This document shows positions 9,267 to 18,785 of a DNA stretch of 64,000 nucleotides, in pieces (position 1 is the first letter of the stretch; the number at the start of each line of letters is the position of its first letter). The notes beneath the pieces are model-generated. The model saw only the letters and a list, made by a program, of their open reading frames with translations, had not been told where the DNA came from and did no database searches. Origin of the DNA: Mageeibacillus indolicus UPII9-5 (GTDB lineage: Bacteria; Bacillota; Clostridia; Saccharofermentanales; Fastidiosipilaceae); the NCBI RefSeq assembly GCF_000025225.2, contig NC_013895.2:1488001-1552000 (forward strand), written 5' to 3'. The position numbers and the translations under genes were made by a program.

Positions 9267-12200
9267 CTAGTCCAAATGGCAGGACGAGCAGCCGCCCTGT
9301 CCATTCGTTTCAGTTTGCCTACCGTTTCCGCCAAAAATTTTACCGACTTGGCGTTTAATGTAGTTGCCGGCTTTACCGGCCGCTTCGCTTACGGCCGTAT
9401 AGGCGCTGTTGGCCGCCGTATAAGCCTTGTTCATGCCCATTCTGGCGCAGTCGCAAATCGCTACAACCGGTGGGAAGCCGTAGGTCTGTTCGCGGTTGAT
9501 CACCTTGAATCCATCGAGGCAGCGCCCGATGTAGATCGCGTCAAATTTCTTGCCGCCATAGCTGAGCGTTCCGCCGGATTCGCCGATTTCGTGCAACTCG
9601 TAATCATAGATGCGGTGGCTGATGCTCCGGAATTTCAGCCGGACATTTCTTATCCAATCGTGCCATTTGTTGGCCGCGGTCAGATCTGCCGTCCGGGGTT
9701 TAAGTTTAACTCGCGGATCCATGAAGCGCATTTCCATCGTCAATGGCTTAGGATTGGCCGCCATGCCTACGGACAGAGTGTTGAAATCGAGCGGCTGGCC
9801 GTACTTCCCGAACCAGAATTTGTGCACTTCGACGTCGATGGTCGGCACTTCCCAGTTGTAAATGTTAAGGCCATTTTCCGTGTCACCGTCATAAGTAATT
9901 TCGAACAGGCGTCTGGCTTTTTGTTTATTGATAAAGATATCATGTTCGACGAAAATGCCAGTTTCTACGCCGTCGGTTTCTTCTTCCGCCCCAACCTCCG
10001 AGGCCTTAAACTTGATGAAATCATGCTGTTGGTTGTCAATTGCTTTGAGTTTGTCCAGCCCTTCCTTTGTCCAGACGGATTTCGTCGGCGGGTTATTCTC
10101 GTCTATTTGGATATTGCAGCAATCTTCTTGACCAGCAGCCGGGGCATCAGAGCCCTTAGCAGAAACTTTAATTGTTTTTAACTGATATGGCTTCTTTTGC
10201 CAAATCGGCACTCCATCCTGTTTTTCAGCTGCCGGTTTGAACTTTTCATCATCTTTCGGTGCTGTCAAATCCGCAAAGTCGGTTAGTTCCAGCTTATTCA
10301 TGGAAGGTTTGTTAACGCCTATCCATTTTCCCTCACCATCGGACGACCTCAATTTACAACCGCCTTCACCGTCCTCTTTTATACAGTCATTATAATCCTT
10401 CTCAAGATCTTTCAAAATCTTGCTTCTCGTCAAAGTTCCATCCGTGAGTGCCTCCGGTTCCGTCAAAACCCCGTTCCGCTTACTGCCGCTGACCCGCTGA
10501 CAAATAAGATTCTGGCTGGCTCGAACGGCCATCACCTTGCTCCAGGCCGGTTGCTCTTCGTATTTCCCTTCTTTTTTCAGATTACCCTTCTCTATAAGCG
10601 GCAAAATTTCGTTATTGTCCTGCCAGGTATCGTCCTCCGCCTTAAACAACAATTTGACCTCATAATTGGGATCGAAAGTGATTTTTCGCGGTACTTTCGG
10701 TTCCGGCGGCAGAGCTTCATCCAAATTGGCCTCCAAATCTTCTTCCACGACATCTACTGCATTAACTCCCTTAGGTACGTTTCCATTGTATACATTCTTC
10801 ACATCTTGATCGATCCAACGCAAGGACACCGGCAGGAAACGAACCGGGCGGATGGGCGGCAACGGAATGTTGGCATCATCAACGCCGTCGGCCACATCGA
10901 CAATGTAGCGACGGTTGCATACAGTTGCGTCCTTGACACCGTTGGTGTCAAGCTTATCCCCCATACCTAGAAGGTCGGAAATGGTTTTGTTTTCCTTCTG
11001 GCCAGCAACAACATCTTTTAGTTTGTCACCTGATTTTAGTCCGTTAAACGCACCCTGATAGTTGGTGACAAATTCCATATTTTTATCCAGCTCAAAGACG
11101 ACGCGGTGGTATTTATAAGGCGTGATAGCATCTTTAGAATTGCGTACAAGCACCCGGTAATCCTTGTATTCAAAGTCGAAGTTATAACTCTTAGCACCGT
11201 TGATTTTAAGTGTACCATCCGGATCTTCCTCAAATTTGGCAACCCGTTGACGCCCATCTTTTTTATCTTCTGCCTGTGCACCGTCCTGCGTCTTCGGTAC
11301 ATAATACAGCTTATAACCGTGAATCGGTTTGTAGTTGATGACATCATAGTCAAAGTTATCATTATGGACCTTTTCAGGTTCACGCATAATCTGGTATCTT
11401 ATCTTAGCTTCATTACCACTATTCCCATGGCCACTACTGCCTTCGCCACCGCTGCCATCACCGCTGTCATCGACACATTTGTAAGTCTTGTAGTAGAAAC
11501 GGTGCTTGAACGGTTGATAGTAGAACTTAAAGACGGTAGGTGGCGGTAGCACCTTTTTATCACCAATTTTCTCCATACCCTTTACAAGTTTATTCTGGAT
11601 AAACTTATTGGTAATCTCCTGAGGCAAGCCATTTTTATATGTATCCTTTAAAAGGAGCTCCAAGTCACTTTTATTGTCAGCATTCTTGGGATCTTTTTCG
11701 TTGCTGACTAAAACCCAGGTTGTATCTTCCTCGGCCATCCCGGCTATATTGGATTTGGGCAAAGCATCCGGTTTAACTTGGAGCATAGCCATCTTATCTT
11801 TGGGATAAGTATTTTTGTAATCCTTCTGCAGTTTTTCCCGCACCTGCTTTAAATCTTCAGAATTTTCATCACTAAGATCTACAAAAACCGGCTTTTTGGG
11901 GTTCTCATTATTCGAGCCAAGCTCTACGCCTTGCTTATTGAAATAATGGTGCTCGAAATAGACGGGAACGCGTTCGTCTTCAATCCATTTCGCGCGCATA
12001 CCCATCTTCCCAGCTACCGGTGAGCCGAAAGAGAAGAGTTCTTCTGAATTATGCTCTTTTTCATAGGAGGTATCTTCAACCCAGCCATTATCTCCATCAG
12101 ACTTGTAGCGGACAGTTTTCCAACCGACGAATTTGTACCCCGGTTTCACCGGCACAATTTTCTTCTTAGCTTCTTGCTTAAGGCACAGCTTGGAATCATC

Positions 12201-15200
12201 CTTGGAGTCCTCCTTAAGGTACTGCTCAAGCTCTTTGCGAATATTAGCCCCTGACTTAATTTGATAGGTCACTTTCCCAATACGAGTATGATTTTTAGCA
12301 TAATCGTCGATTTTATCCCAATCAACAGTTCCATCCCCGATGTTTTTCCCGTCCTCATTAACAGTCTGGATATTGATCTTGTGTTCATCTTTTTTGTATA
12401 GCGTGTTATTGAACTTGGCGTCCGTCACTTCTTCTTGAGGTGGCAAGCCTTCGAACCATCCTCCATCTAAGTCGATTGTAAAATCGTAGATTTTGGGATC
12501 GACCCATTTGGTAAAAACGGTTATCGGGTTGTCGGGCATGGTGTAGCCGTCGACTGGGTATTTGTTATTCTTATCAAAGGTATAGCACTCAATTTTCCAA
12601 GTTTGCGGTATTCCTTTCGGTCGCAAGTCATCTAATTGTTCTGGTGTCATTTTTGAAGGATCAGGTAAGGCATGCTCAAATTTGTCATCATAAAATGCCG
12701 GCACTTCCTTCGTCTTTTCCTCCGGCTTTTCATCCGGCTCTTCATCCGGCTTTTTCTCCTGCTTCCCGATGCTTTTTATCGTGATGGGGTAGCGGTTGCG
12801 AGCGTAATGGACTTTTAAAATTCCTATTTCTTCATATTCAGTCTCAAATTTGCTCGGCGGAAATTCATCATCTTTTTCGAATCCTTTCGGCAGAGTTTCA
12901 TCTTCGCTCGGATTTTCATCTTCGCTCGGATTTTCATCTTCGCTCGAATTTTCATCTTCGCTCGAATTTTCATCTTCATCATCCAACTCCACTTCAAAAT
13001 TAAATCTTTCAAATTTTTCTTTAATTTTCTTACCGTCTAATTTCTTTTCCACATCGTCAATCTCATCATTGGTATCTGAGATAAGTTGACCCATATCCGT
13101 GCTATCCTTTGTATCCGTTATTTTTAGTTTAACTTCTTCTTTTCCCATTAATTCATTTATTTTTTCTTGCGGCTTTTTAAGTCCCAACTCTTTAATGTCG
13201 TCCTTACCCTTAGGTATAGCAGTGAACCCAATTAAGTCTGGCACGATATATTCAAAATCAGAGTTATTCGTATCTACTTTAATTTTCCAAGGTATATCAT
13301 TAATTGCATATTTTGTCCCATCCAGTGACTGATTACAAAAGAGTGTAAAAATAGGAAAAACTTTACCACTTTGATTAGTAAAATCAGGTAACATGGCTAG
13401 CACAGCTGGAACATTATCTTCGTAATCAGTTTTAGCAGTGTAATATCCCCGGCGATCGGCCAAATAATATTTGCCATTTCCGTAAAGAAGCTTGGGAGAA
13501 ATAGAGTATGGTGGAGTATCAAAATATTGGGTATTATCCGAACAGGTTTTCCAACCCAAGAAATACTCTTCTCCTTTTTTATGATAATAGAAAGAACAAT
13601 TTTCGTAAGGATTTGGCCAAACTTTGTCTAGATTCTGGCCAAATCGCGCCGTAAACTGATAAGGTGCCTTCTTCCTTTCCTCCTCACTCAGTTGCAAATC
13701 TGGTTGCGGTTCTACTTCTTTAGCATCTACTAATGTTTTCCCATCTTTATACTCCATATTCGGTGCTTTAAACGGGGTCTTTTTGCCTTTTGAAGTAAAA
13801 TCACTAAGAATGTGATTACCCAACTTGTCGTAACCGCTACCTTTAATGCTCAATACGAACCCGTCTGGATATGGTTCTGTAGGTATCTTATTCTCTGGTT
13901 CGTTATCTCTTTTTGTTGTAAACACCACCGTATAGCGCCGCCGCTTGAAGATAATCTTGCAGTCCGCCCGGCCATCACCCGTTACGTACATTCCCTTGTT
14001 TGCTTCCGTAGTTGCAGCTTTGTCGAGCTGAAAGAAGTCCTCAAATTTGGCCATTGGTTTGTACTTACTAGCCAAAGCATCCCATTCATAGAACTTAGTG
14101 TCAATATTTTTATGTCCGCTGCCGTCTTCACCGTCTGCATGTTTCTTAACAGCCTCAGCTTTGTCAGCAAGTTTTGTATTCCAATCTTGGGAGCTGAATG
14201 AAGTAAACGTATCTACTTTAATCGGAACATCCTTAACTTCTCCATTTTTTTCAATTTTTTGTGTATCTGTATTCGAATACAGATACACATATTTATCAGC
14301 GAATGTATCAAATAGTGGATCATCCGGTTTTTCCAGCCAGTAGCTGTAGGTGTATTCGGCTGTTGGATTCGTTGCCCAGACTGCGGCAAAAGTTACCCCA
14401 TTCGATGGCATGAGATACTCATATTTAAGATCAAGCAGCTTATTTTTATAATCGTCACGCGAGGCCGGATTTTTCATATAGGCTCTGTCCAGTTCCTCTT
14501 GACGGGTTTTTCTTTCTATTTCATTTTCCGTTTCCGTTTTTCTTTTTGCCACCTCATCCGGCAAGTGTTTAGCTACTCGCTTTGGCAAAATTTCTGCTAC
14601 TTTATTTGCCTGCTTTTCTGCTAACCTTTTTTTCACTTCCTTTTCTTCGTCTTCAGGCTTCAGACTTCCGTCTTCAATTTCTTTTTTTACTTCTTCTTTA
14701 ATCTTTTGTTCATATTCTTTTTTAACTTTCTCTTCAACTTCCTGCTTATATTTATATTTAAGATCTTCGACAACCTCGTTAGTGACCTCTTTTTCGATTC
14801 TAGCGCGAGTATTTTCTTCTATAGTCTTTTTTTCCTCAGGTTTAAAGCTATTTTTAATCAATTCATCTTCGAATGTTTCGATCGCATTATCTCCAGTAAC
14901 CTTATAAAATTTTTTAGGTCCCTTATTTTCGCCTTTATTCGTGTAAGCGACGTCCTTATTAGGTCGCCAGCCTAAAAAAGTGTAGCCTTCACGTGTCGGT
15001 TCTGGCGGGAAAATTATGGGCTGATCATAAGCGAAGGTACGGGTCGGCAGAGGATCGCCACCGTTAGCGTCGAAAACAGCCGAACCAGTATTACGAAGTA
15101 GGCGCAAGGTAATTTGGAATTCACCTGCTTTAGCCTCCGGCACCAAAAAACGCACATTTTCTAGTTCCGGTCTATAGCCCTCACGTAATTCTTTATAATT

Positions 15201-16622
15201 GTTCTTTTTTTCCATATCATTATTCCCTTTAGCGGCAGGATACAGTTCATTATGACTGAGCACATAATCGGCACCTATGCTTGAGTTAATTGTTATGTTA
15301 TCTGTTTCGTCGACAGCTTCAAACTCGTTCATATTCTTCGTGCTTTGCTTCTGATACCTAATGGTTACCGTGGCATCATTTGGCATATAGACAAAGGTCT
15401 GCTCAAACTTATTTTGTTTTGTGCTCGGATTACTATCGTATCCTTTTTTGCCTTCATGATCCGTTACCTCATTTTTGATGGGCAAATTTCTGACTTTATT
15501 TCCTTCATCTACGGATGAAGTTCCGTCGTGCTGAAAGACAATTTCCGCATAATCTATTTTCTGTTTGGCTTCCAAATTTTTATAGATTTCTTCCTTTATA
15601 AAAATTTTTTCCTCATTTTTATCGTTCTCTTTCGCCTCCGCATGTTTATCGTTTTTTTCCGGCTTCGTAAGATCACCGTCATACACTACTGGTTTTGCAT
15701 AGCCTTCCTTTTGCGGCAAAACAAACCTCGTACCGTTTACCGATGGGGCCAAATCGTCTTCACCAACAGTAATCTGATATGGTTTATGGAACTCTTTTAC
15801 CAAAAATGTGGGAACAATTTTCTTATTTTCGCCCTCACCCTCGGATTTATATATGGTACGTATCAGCACAAAATGCATCTTATAGCTGTAAGTCGCTGGA
15901 GGTGCTTCGTTTTTTACCTGTTTATTGGCTGCATCTTGCTTGATCGGATCGCCTAAATAGCGTGCTTGCAATGGCAGGTGGCGGTTGAGATAAGCACCAT
16001 CCGGTTCTGTGATCTTCGGATCAGCTTCTTCGCCTTTCTCTAGACCGCCGTCTGTTTTTGCCGGGGCAGAACCGTAGGTTAATAAGCCGTTTCCTTCAGG
16101 AGCCGGCTTAGACGGACAGGTTGTATCATTGCCTGCTTCAGGGGCTGAACGATCCATGCCTATTTCGGAGCGATCTTCGTAAGCAGCACGATCCAAGTCA
16201 CTTACGGACCGGCGGCTGCGTTTAGAACGACCTTTGTCGTTTTTATTGCCGGTTACCGGTTCAGCCACGATGTAGTTCGGTTGCGCATCGGCATCCGACG
16301 CAGTACTCGGTTCCTTTGCTGTCTTTGTTGCTTCGGCTGACTCCGCCTTGCCTTCGTCCTGCTTTGTCGCAGCTTGCTTCTTCGCTGCACCGTCTGCCTT
16401 GGCTGCGTTAGGTTCCGCAGTGTTCGGTTGCGCAGTGTTCGGTTCCGCAGTGTCCGTCTGATCAGTCTTATTCGCATCGCCCTGCTTAGTCAGCTTGTCA
16501 TAATCACTGCTTACCGCATTTATTTCAGCCGTATTTACAGCTCGCAAAGCCGTGCAGTCAAAAGAAGTAAGCACAAGGGTCAAACTGAGCACGGCGGCAA
16601 TTTTACGTAAATATTTATTCAT
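9267..16622 (-). CDS. Giant exported repeat protein (2451 residues) with InlB B-type motifs
   Basis: Sec-exported protein of unknown function. The start is the ATG at 16622, with GGAGAGG just upstream and a signal peptide MNKYLRKIAAVLSLTLVLTS. Motifs of the Listeria-Bacteroides (InlB B/Flg_new) type recur: REGYTFLGWRP near residue 550, EYFLGWKTC near 1020 and PGYKFVGWKTV near 1500, each followed within a few dozen residues by an alternating beta pattern such as VTFAAVW. Within the first unit a Lys/Glu-rich helical stretch of about 130 residues (about 580-710) separates the FLGW half from the AAVW half. An Asp/Glu-rich SEDENP repeat is near 1220. The C-terminus is helical and ends GGCSSCHLD, with no LPxTG motif or final membrane helix. 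Some sectors have lower GC than the dcw genes. Adhesin or matrix function is inference. Confidence 0.9.
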   Translation of the reverse strand: MNKYLRKIAAVLSLTLVLTSFDCTALRAVNTAEINAVSSDYDKLTKQGDANKTDQTDTAEPNTAQPNTAEPNAAKADGAAKKQAATKQDEGKAESAEATKTAKEPSTASDADAQPNYIVAEPVTGNKNDKGRSKRSRRSVSDLDRAAYEDRSEIGMDRSAPEAGNDTTCPSKPAPEGNGLLTYGSAPAKTDGGLEKGEEADPKITEPDGAYLNRHLPLQARYLGDPIKQDAANKQVKNEAPPATYSYKMHFVLIRTIYKSEGEGENKKIVPTFLVKEFHKPYQITVGEDDLAPSVNGTRFVLPQKEGYAKPVVYDGDLTKPEKNDKHAEAKENDKNEEKIFIKEEIYKNLEAKQKIDYAEIVFQHDGTSSVDEGNKVRNLPIKNEVTDHEGKKGYDSNPSTKQNKFEQTFVYMPNDATVTIRYQKQSTKNMNEFEAVDETDNITINSSIGADYVLSHNELYPAAKGNNDMEKKNNYKELREGYRPELENVRFLVPEAKAGEFQITLRLLRNTGSAVFDANGGDPLPTRTFAYDQPIIFPPEPTREGYTFLGWRPNKDVAYTNKGENKGPKKFYKVTGDNAIETFEDELIKNSFKPEEKKTIEENTRARIEKEVTNEVVEDLKYKYKQEVEEKVKKEYEQKIKEEVKKEIEDGSLKPEDEEKEVKKRLAEKQANKVAEILPKRVAKHLPDEVAKRKTETENEIERKTRQEELDRAYMKNPASRDDYKNKLLDLKYEYLMPSNGVTFAAVWATNPTAEYTYSYWLEKPDDPLFDTFADKYVYLYSNTDTQKIEKNGEVKDVPIKVDTFTSFSSQDWNTKLADKAEAVKKHADGEDGSGHKNIDTKFYEWDALASKYKPMAKFEDFFQLDKAATTEANKGMYVTGDGRADCKIIFKRRRYTVVFTTKRDNEPENKIPTEPYPDGFVLSIKGSGYDKLGNHILSDFTSKGKKTPFKAPNMEYKDGKTLVDAKEVEPQPDLQLSEEERKKAPYQFTARFGQNLDKVWPNPYENCSFYYHKKGEEYFLGWKTCSDNTQYFDTPPYSISPKLLYGNGKYYLADRRGYYTAKTDYEDNVPAVLAMLPDFTNQSGKVFPIFTLFCNQSLDGTKYAINDIPWKIKVDTNNSDFEYIVPDLIGFTAIPKGKDDIKELGLKKPQEKINELMGKEEVKLKITDTKDSTDMGQLISDTNDEIDDVEKKLDGKKIKEKFERFNFEVELDDEDENSSEDENSSEDENPSEDENPSEDETLPKGFEKDDEFPPSKFETEYEEIGILKVHYARNRYPITIKSIGKQEKKPDEEPDEKPEEKTKEVPAFYDDKFEHALPDPSKMTPEQLDDLRPKGIPQTWKIECYTFDKNNKYPVDGYTMPDNPITVFTKWVDPKIYDFTIDLDGGWFEGLPPQEEVTDAKFNNTLYKKDEHKINIQTVNEDGKNIGDGTVDWDKIDDYAKNHTRIGKVTYQIKSGANIRKELEQYLKEDSKDDSKLCLKQEAKKKIVPVKPGYKFVGWKTVRYKSDGDNGWVEDTSYEKEHNSEELFSFGSPVAGKMGMRAKWIEDERVPVYFEHHYFNKQGVELGSNNENPKKPVFVDLSDENSEDLKQVREKLQKDYKNTYPKDKMAMLQVKPDALPKSNIAGMAEEDTTWVLVSNEKDPKNADNKSDLELLLKDTYKNGLPQEITNKFIQNKLVKGMEKIGDKKVLPPPTVFKFYYQPFKHRFYYKTYKCVDDSGDGSGGEGSSGHGNSGNEAKIRYQIMREPEKVHNDNFDYDVINYKPIHGYKLYYVPKTQDGAQAEDKKDGRQRVAKFEEDPDGTLKINGAKSYNFDFEYKDYRVLVRNSKDAITPYKYHRVVFELDKNMEFVTNYQGAFNGLKSGDKLKDVVAGQKENKTISDLLGMGDKLDTNGVKDATVCNRRYIVDVADGVDDANIPLPPIRPVRFLPVSLRWIDQDVKNVYNGNVPKGVNAVDVVEEDLEANLDEALPPEPKVPRKITFDPNYEVKLLFKAEDDTWQDNNEILPLIEKGNLKKEGKYEEQPAWSKVMAVRASQNLICQRVSGSKRNGVLTEPEALTDGTLTRSKILKDLEKDYNDCIKEDGEGGCKLRSSDGEGKWIGVNKPSMNKLELTDFADLTAPKDDEKFKPAAEKQDGVPIWQKKPYQLKTIKVSAKGSDAPAAGQEDCCNIQIDENNPPTKSVWTKEGLDKLKAIDNQQHDFIKFKASEVGAEEETDGVETGIFVEHDIFINKQKARRLFEITYDGDTENGLNIYNWEVPTIDVEVHKFWFGKYGQPLDFNTLSVGMAANPKPLTMEMRFMDPRVKLKPRTADLTAANKWHDWIRNVRLKFRSISHRIYDYELHEIGESGGTLSYGGKKFDAIYIGRCLDGFKVINREQTYGFPPVVAICDCARMGMNKAYTAANSAYTAVSEAAGKAGNYIKRQVGKIFGGNGRQTETNGQGGCSSCHLD
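12901..12978. repeat. 18-bp tandem repeat inside the giant gene
   Basis: Four copies of tcttcgctcgRattttca (12901-12972) plus a partial unit. On the minus strand they encode SEDENP/SEDENS hexapeptides in a strongly acidic stretch. The unit length is a multiple of three, so copy-number change keeps the frame. Confidence 0.95.
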
Positions 16623-16658
16623 AATCCTCTCCATTTTCGGCGATATAACAGTTTCACC

Positions 16659-16715
16659 TCGCCTAGTAGCAAAATTACAAGGTGCTGCGTCTCGCCTGGC
16701 AGCAAAATTATAAGG
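16659..16715. repeat. Imperfect 24-bp direct repeat upstream of the giant gene
   Basis: tcgcctagtagcaaaattac plus aagg (16659-16682) recurs as tcgcctggcagcaaaattat plus aagg (16692-16715), 33 bp apart with 3 differences. It lies in the 5' untranslated region between the promoter candidate and the start codon. Function unknown. Confidence 0.7.
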
Positions 16716-16760
16716 CAAAGATTACGCGCTTGTTGCGCTTTGAGTCCTTTGCAGCATCAT

Positions 16761-16790
16761 ATTTTAACACAAATTTAATACTCGTAACAA
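16761..16790 (-). promoter_or_regulatory. Promoter candidate for the giant surface-protein gene
   Basis: On the minus strand TTGTTA (16785-16790) and TAAAAT (16761-16766) are 18 bp apart, a good sigma-A-type match. Transcription would start near 16755 and leave a leader of about 130 nt before the ATG at 16622. The rest of 16623-16934 holds the direct repeat at 16659-16715 and the inverted repeat at 16893-16910; no gene is seen. Confidence 0.55.
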
Positions 16791-16892
16791 GGAAACAATA
16801 TCAGTGATCGTCTTAATAAATGTAAGACTAGGTACATTTTTTGTTCTCCACCATTCGCCGGCAGTGTTCAGCAAGCAAAAAATTTGTTAATC

Positions 16893-16910
16893 TGTTAGAT
16901 ATCACTAACA
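16893..16910. promoter_or_regulatory. Inverted repeat before the DUF438 gene (operator candidate)
   Basis: TGTTAG-ATATCA-CTAACA: perfect 6-bp arms around a 6-bp centre, ending 13 bp before the GAGGAGG ribosome site of the DUF438 gene. The layout is that of a dimeric regulator site. It loosely resembles Rex-like TTGTTAAnnnnTTAACAA sites, but the centre is 2 bp longer and the outer bases differ. Regulator unknown. Confidence 0.4.
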
Positions 16911-16934
16911 ACACAAAAATTACGAGGAGGCACT

Positions 16935-18785
16935 ATGCGCGAATTTTTACCTGATGTAGACAATGTAAAATTGCAGGCCGCTTTTGAAATAAAAAAAGCC
17001 TATGAAGACGGAGAGCTGAGTCTCGCAGCAGCCAAAGCCGAACTGAAAAACCGGGTTAAGGTGCTGCACCCCTACGAGGTGGCTTTGATCGAGCAGGAGT
17101 TGAAACCGGAAGTTGAGGATGAATGTCGCAAAGAAGATATTCAGGGTATGATCGCTCTTTTTGAGGATGTACTCGACCGCACCCGTCCGACTCTGCCGCT
17201 TAATCACCCGATACTCAACTATTATCGGGAAAATGATGTCATGCGTGATCTGCTGAAACAAGTGGAAGACTTACAGCAATATCCGGCAATCAAAAACCAA
17301 TGGTTGGAAATCTATGATCATATTGTCCGTTGGCGTTTGCATTTGCAGCGCAAACAAAATCAGCTCTATCCGGTTTTGGAGAAAAAAGGGTTCACCCGTC
17401 CGACCACGACTATGTGGACTTTGGACGACTTCATCAAAGATGAAATCTCGGCGGCTTATAATCTTCTCAAAAAGGCTGACGTTACTTCATTAAATGGGGG
17501 GAATGGTGAGCTAAGTCTGATGAGTGAGGCGGATGAAACTGCTTTTATTAAGCTACAGCCGACTTTGGTCGCCGACATCCTCGATTTGATACAAAAAGAG
17601 GAGACGGTGTTATATCCTACTTCACTCGCCTTGATCAGTTCGCAGGAGTTTGACGCGATGCGGCAGGGGGATTTTGAAATTGGTTTCGCCAATATAACGC
17701 CGGAACCGCTCAGTACGCCTTGGGAAGATGGCTTGCAAGCGGGCGGTGTGGGAGCCGGGGTTGGAACTGAGGGACAAGACGGACTTGGAACCGGGCTTAG
17801 AACCGGGCGGCCAAGTCCGAATGGCGTAGCGACATCGCAGGCGGCGGCCGAGCAATCCTCTAACCCAAACTCGGCCAAAGTACCGGGTGTAACAAGTAAT
17901 GCTTTGGCATCCGAAATAGCCGCCCTGCTCGGCAAATACGGTTATCAATCACCGGAGGCGACCGACTCACAACAGGAACTCAATGTGACCAACGGCAAAC
18001 TGACCTTGGAGCAAATTAATTTGATTTTTCAACATATGCCGGTTGATTTCTCTTATGTCGATGAAAATGAAATCGTCAAATTTTATAATGACTCCGCTCA
18101 TCGGGTTTTCCCGCGTTCGTCGAACGTAATCGGGCGTGATGTCAAAAATTGTCATCCGCGTAAAAGTGTCCACATCGTTGAAGAGATTATCTCCAAATTT
18201 CGCAGTGGTGAGCAGGATCAAGCTGAGTTTTGGATAAATAAGCCAGATATTTTTATTTATATTTTATATACTGCCGTGCGTGACCGTGACGGGCGTTTCC
18301 GTGGCGTTTTGGAGATGATGCAAGATTGCACGCATATTCGGTCTTTGACCGATTCGCAAACACTGCTGACTTGGGCCGCGCCAAAGGACGAGCAAGGCAG
18401 TCAGTCCGATGCCGCCGGCATTTCAATGAAATCTGATGCATCCAGCACCCACGGCAAGGCGGTTCAACCTGCCGCGCCGGCAGAATCTGATTCCACCAAA
18501 TTGGCCGGTTCAAACGCTCCGGCCGCGGAACGTATTGAAGCTGATCGTACTGGCGGGGAAGTAAAAATAACCCCGGAAACTTTTTTAAAAGATTTATTGG
18601 CCGTAGACCCCGAATTAAAGGCTTATCTCATCGAGCTTAATCCCAAATTTCGTGCCTTAAACACTCCATTAGCGCGAATCATGCTTCCCAAGGCCAGAGT
18701 ACAGGATATGAGCGAGCGCACCGGTATTCCACTCAGCGAATTAATCGGCAAATTGGAGGCGTTTTTTGTCAGGCACAAGCAGTGA
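16935..18785 (+). CDS. DUF438 / hemerythrin-like / PAS / DUF1858 protein
   Basis: Cytoplasmic multidomain protein of 616 residues, probably a redox or gas sensor. Order: DUF438 (residues about 1-75), a helical hemerythrin-like HHE domain (about 90-240) with histidines in NHPILNYYREND, YDHIVRWRLHL and elsewhere, a Gly/Ala/Pro-rich linker (about 262-318), a PAS domain (about 355-480, from LTLEQINLIFQHMPVDFSYV), a second linker, and a C-terminal DUF1858-like domain (about 540-612, from ITPETFLKDLLAVDPELKAY). This order is the one known for DUF438 proteins of anaerobes. A strong GAGGAGG precedes the ATG. It is monocistronic and diverges from the giant surface-protein gene. The inverted repeat in its leader may be its control site. 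Ligand and output are unknown. Confidence 0.88.
   Translation: MREFLPDVDNVKLQAAFEIKKAYEDGELSLAAAKAELKNRVKVLHPYEVALIEQELKPEVEDECRKEDIQGMIALFEDVLDRTRPTLPLNHPILNYYRENDVMRDLLKQVEDLQQYPAIKNQWLEIYDHIVRWRLHLQRKQNQLYPVLEKKGFTRPTTTMWTLDDFIKDEISAAYNLLKKADVTSLNGGNGELSLMSEADETAFIKLQPTLVADILDLIQKEETVLYPTSLALISSQEFDAMRQGDFEIGFANITPEPLSTPWEDGLQAGGVGAGVGTEGQDGLGTGLRTGRPSPNGVATSQAAAEQSSNPNSAKVPGVTSNALASEIAALLGKYGYQSPEATDSQQELNVTNGKLTLEQINLIFQHMPVDFSYVDENEIVKFYNDSAHRVFPRSSNVIGRDVKNCHPRKSVHIVEEIISKFRSGEQDQAEFWINKPDIFIYILYTAVRDRDGRFRGVLEMMQDCTHIRSLTDSQTLLTWAAPKDEQGSQSDAAGISMKSDASSTHGKAVQPAAPAESDSTKLAGSNAPAAERIEADRTGGEVKITPETFLKDLLAVDPELKAYLIELNPKFRALNTPLARIMLPKARVQDMSERTGIPLSELIGKLEAFFVRHKQ

Noticed and set aside
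9264-10181. 305-codon plus-strand frame with protein-like length
   Set aside because: It lies wholly antisense to the end of the giant surface-protein gene, has no ribosome site or recognisable domain, and the opposite frame has the signal peptide and repeats.
12901-12978. Regular short repeats that could suggest CRISPR
   Set aside because: Units are contiguous 18-bp coding repeats without spacers. The same holds for the arrays at 4471, 18992 and 22903. No cas genes are present.
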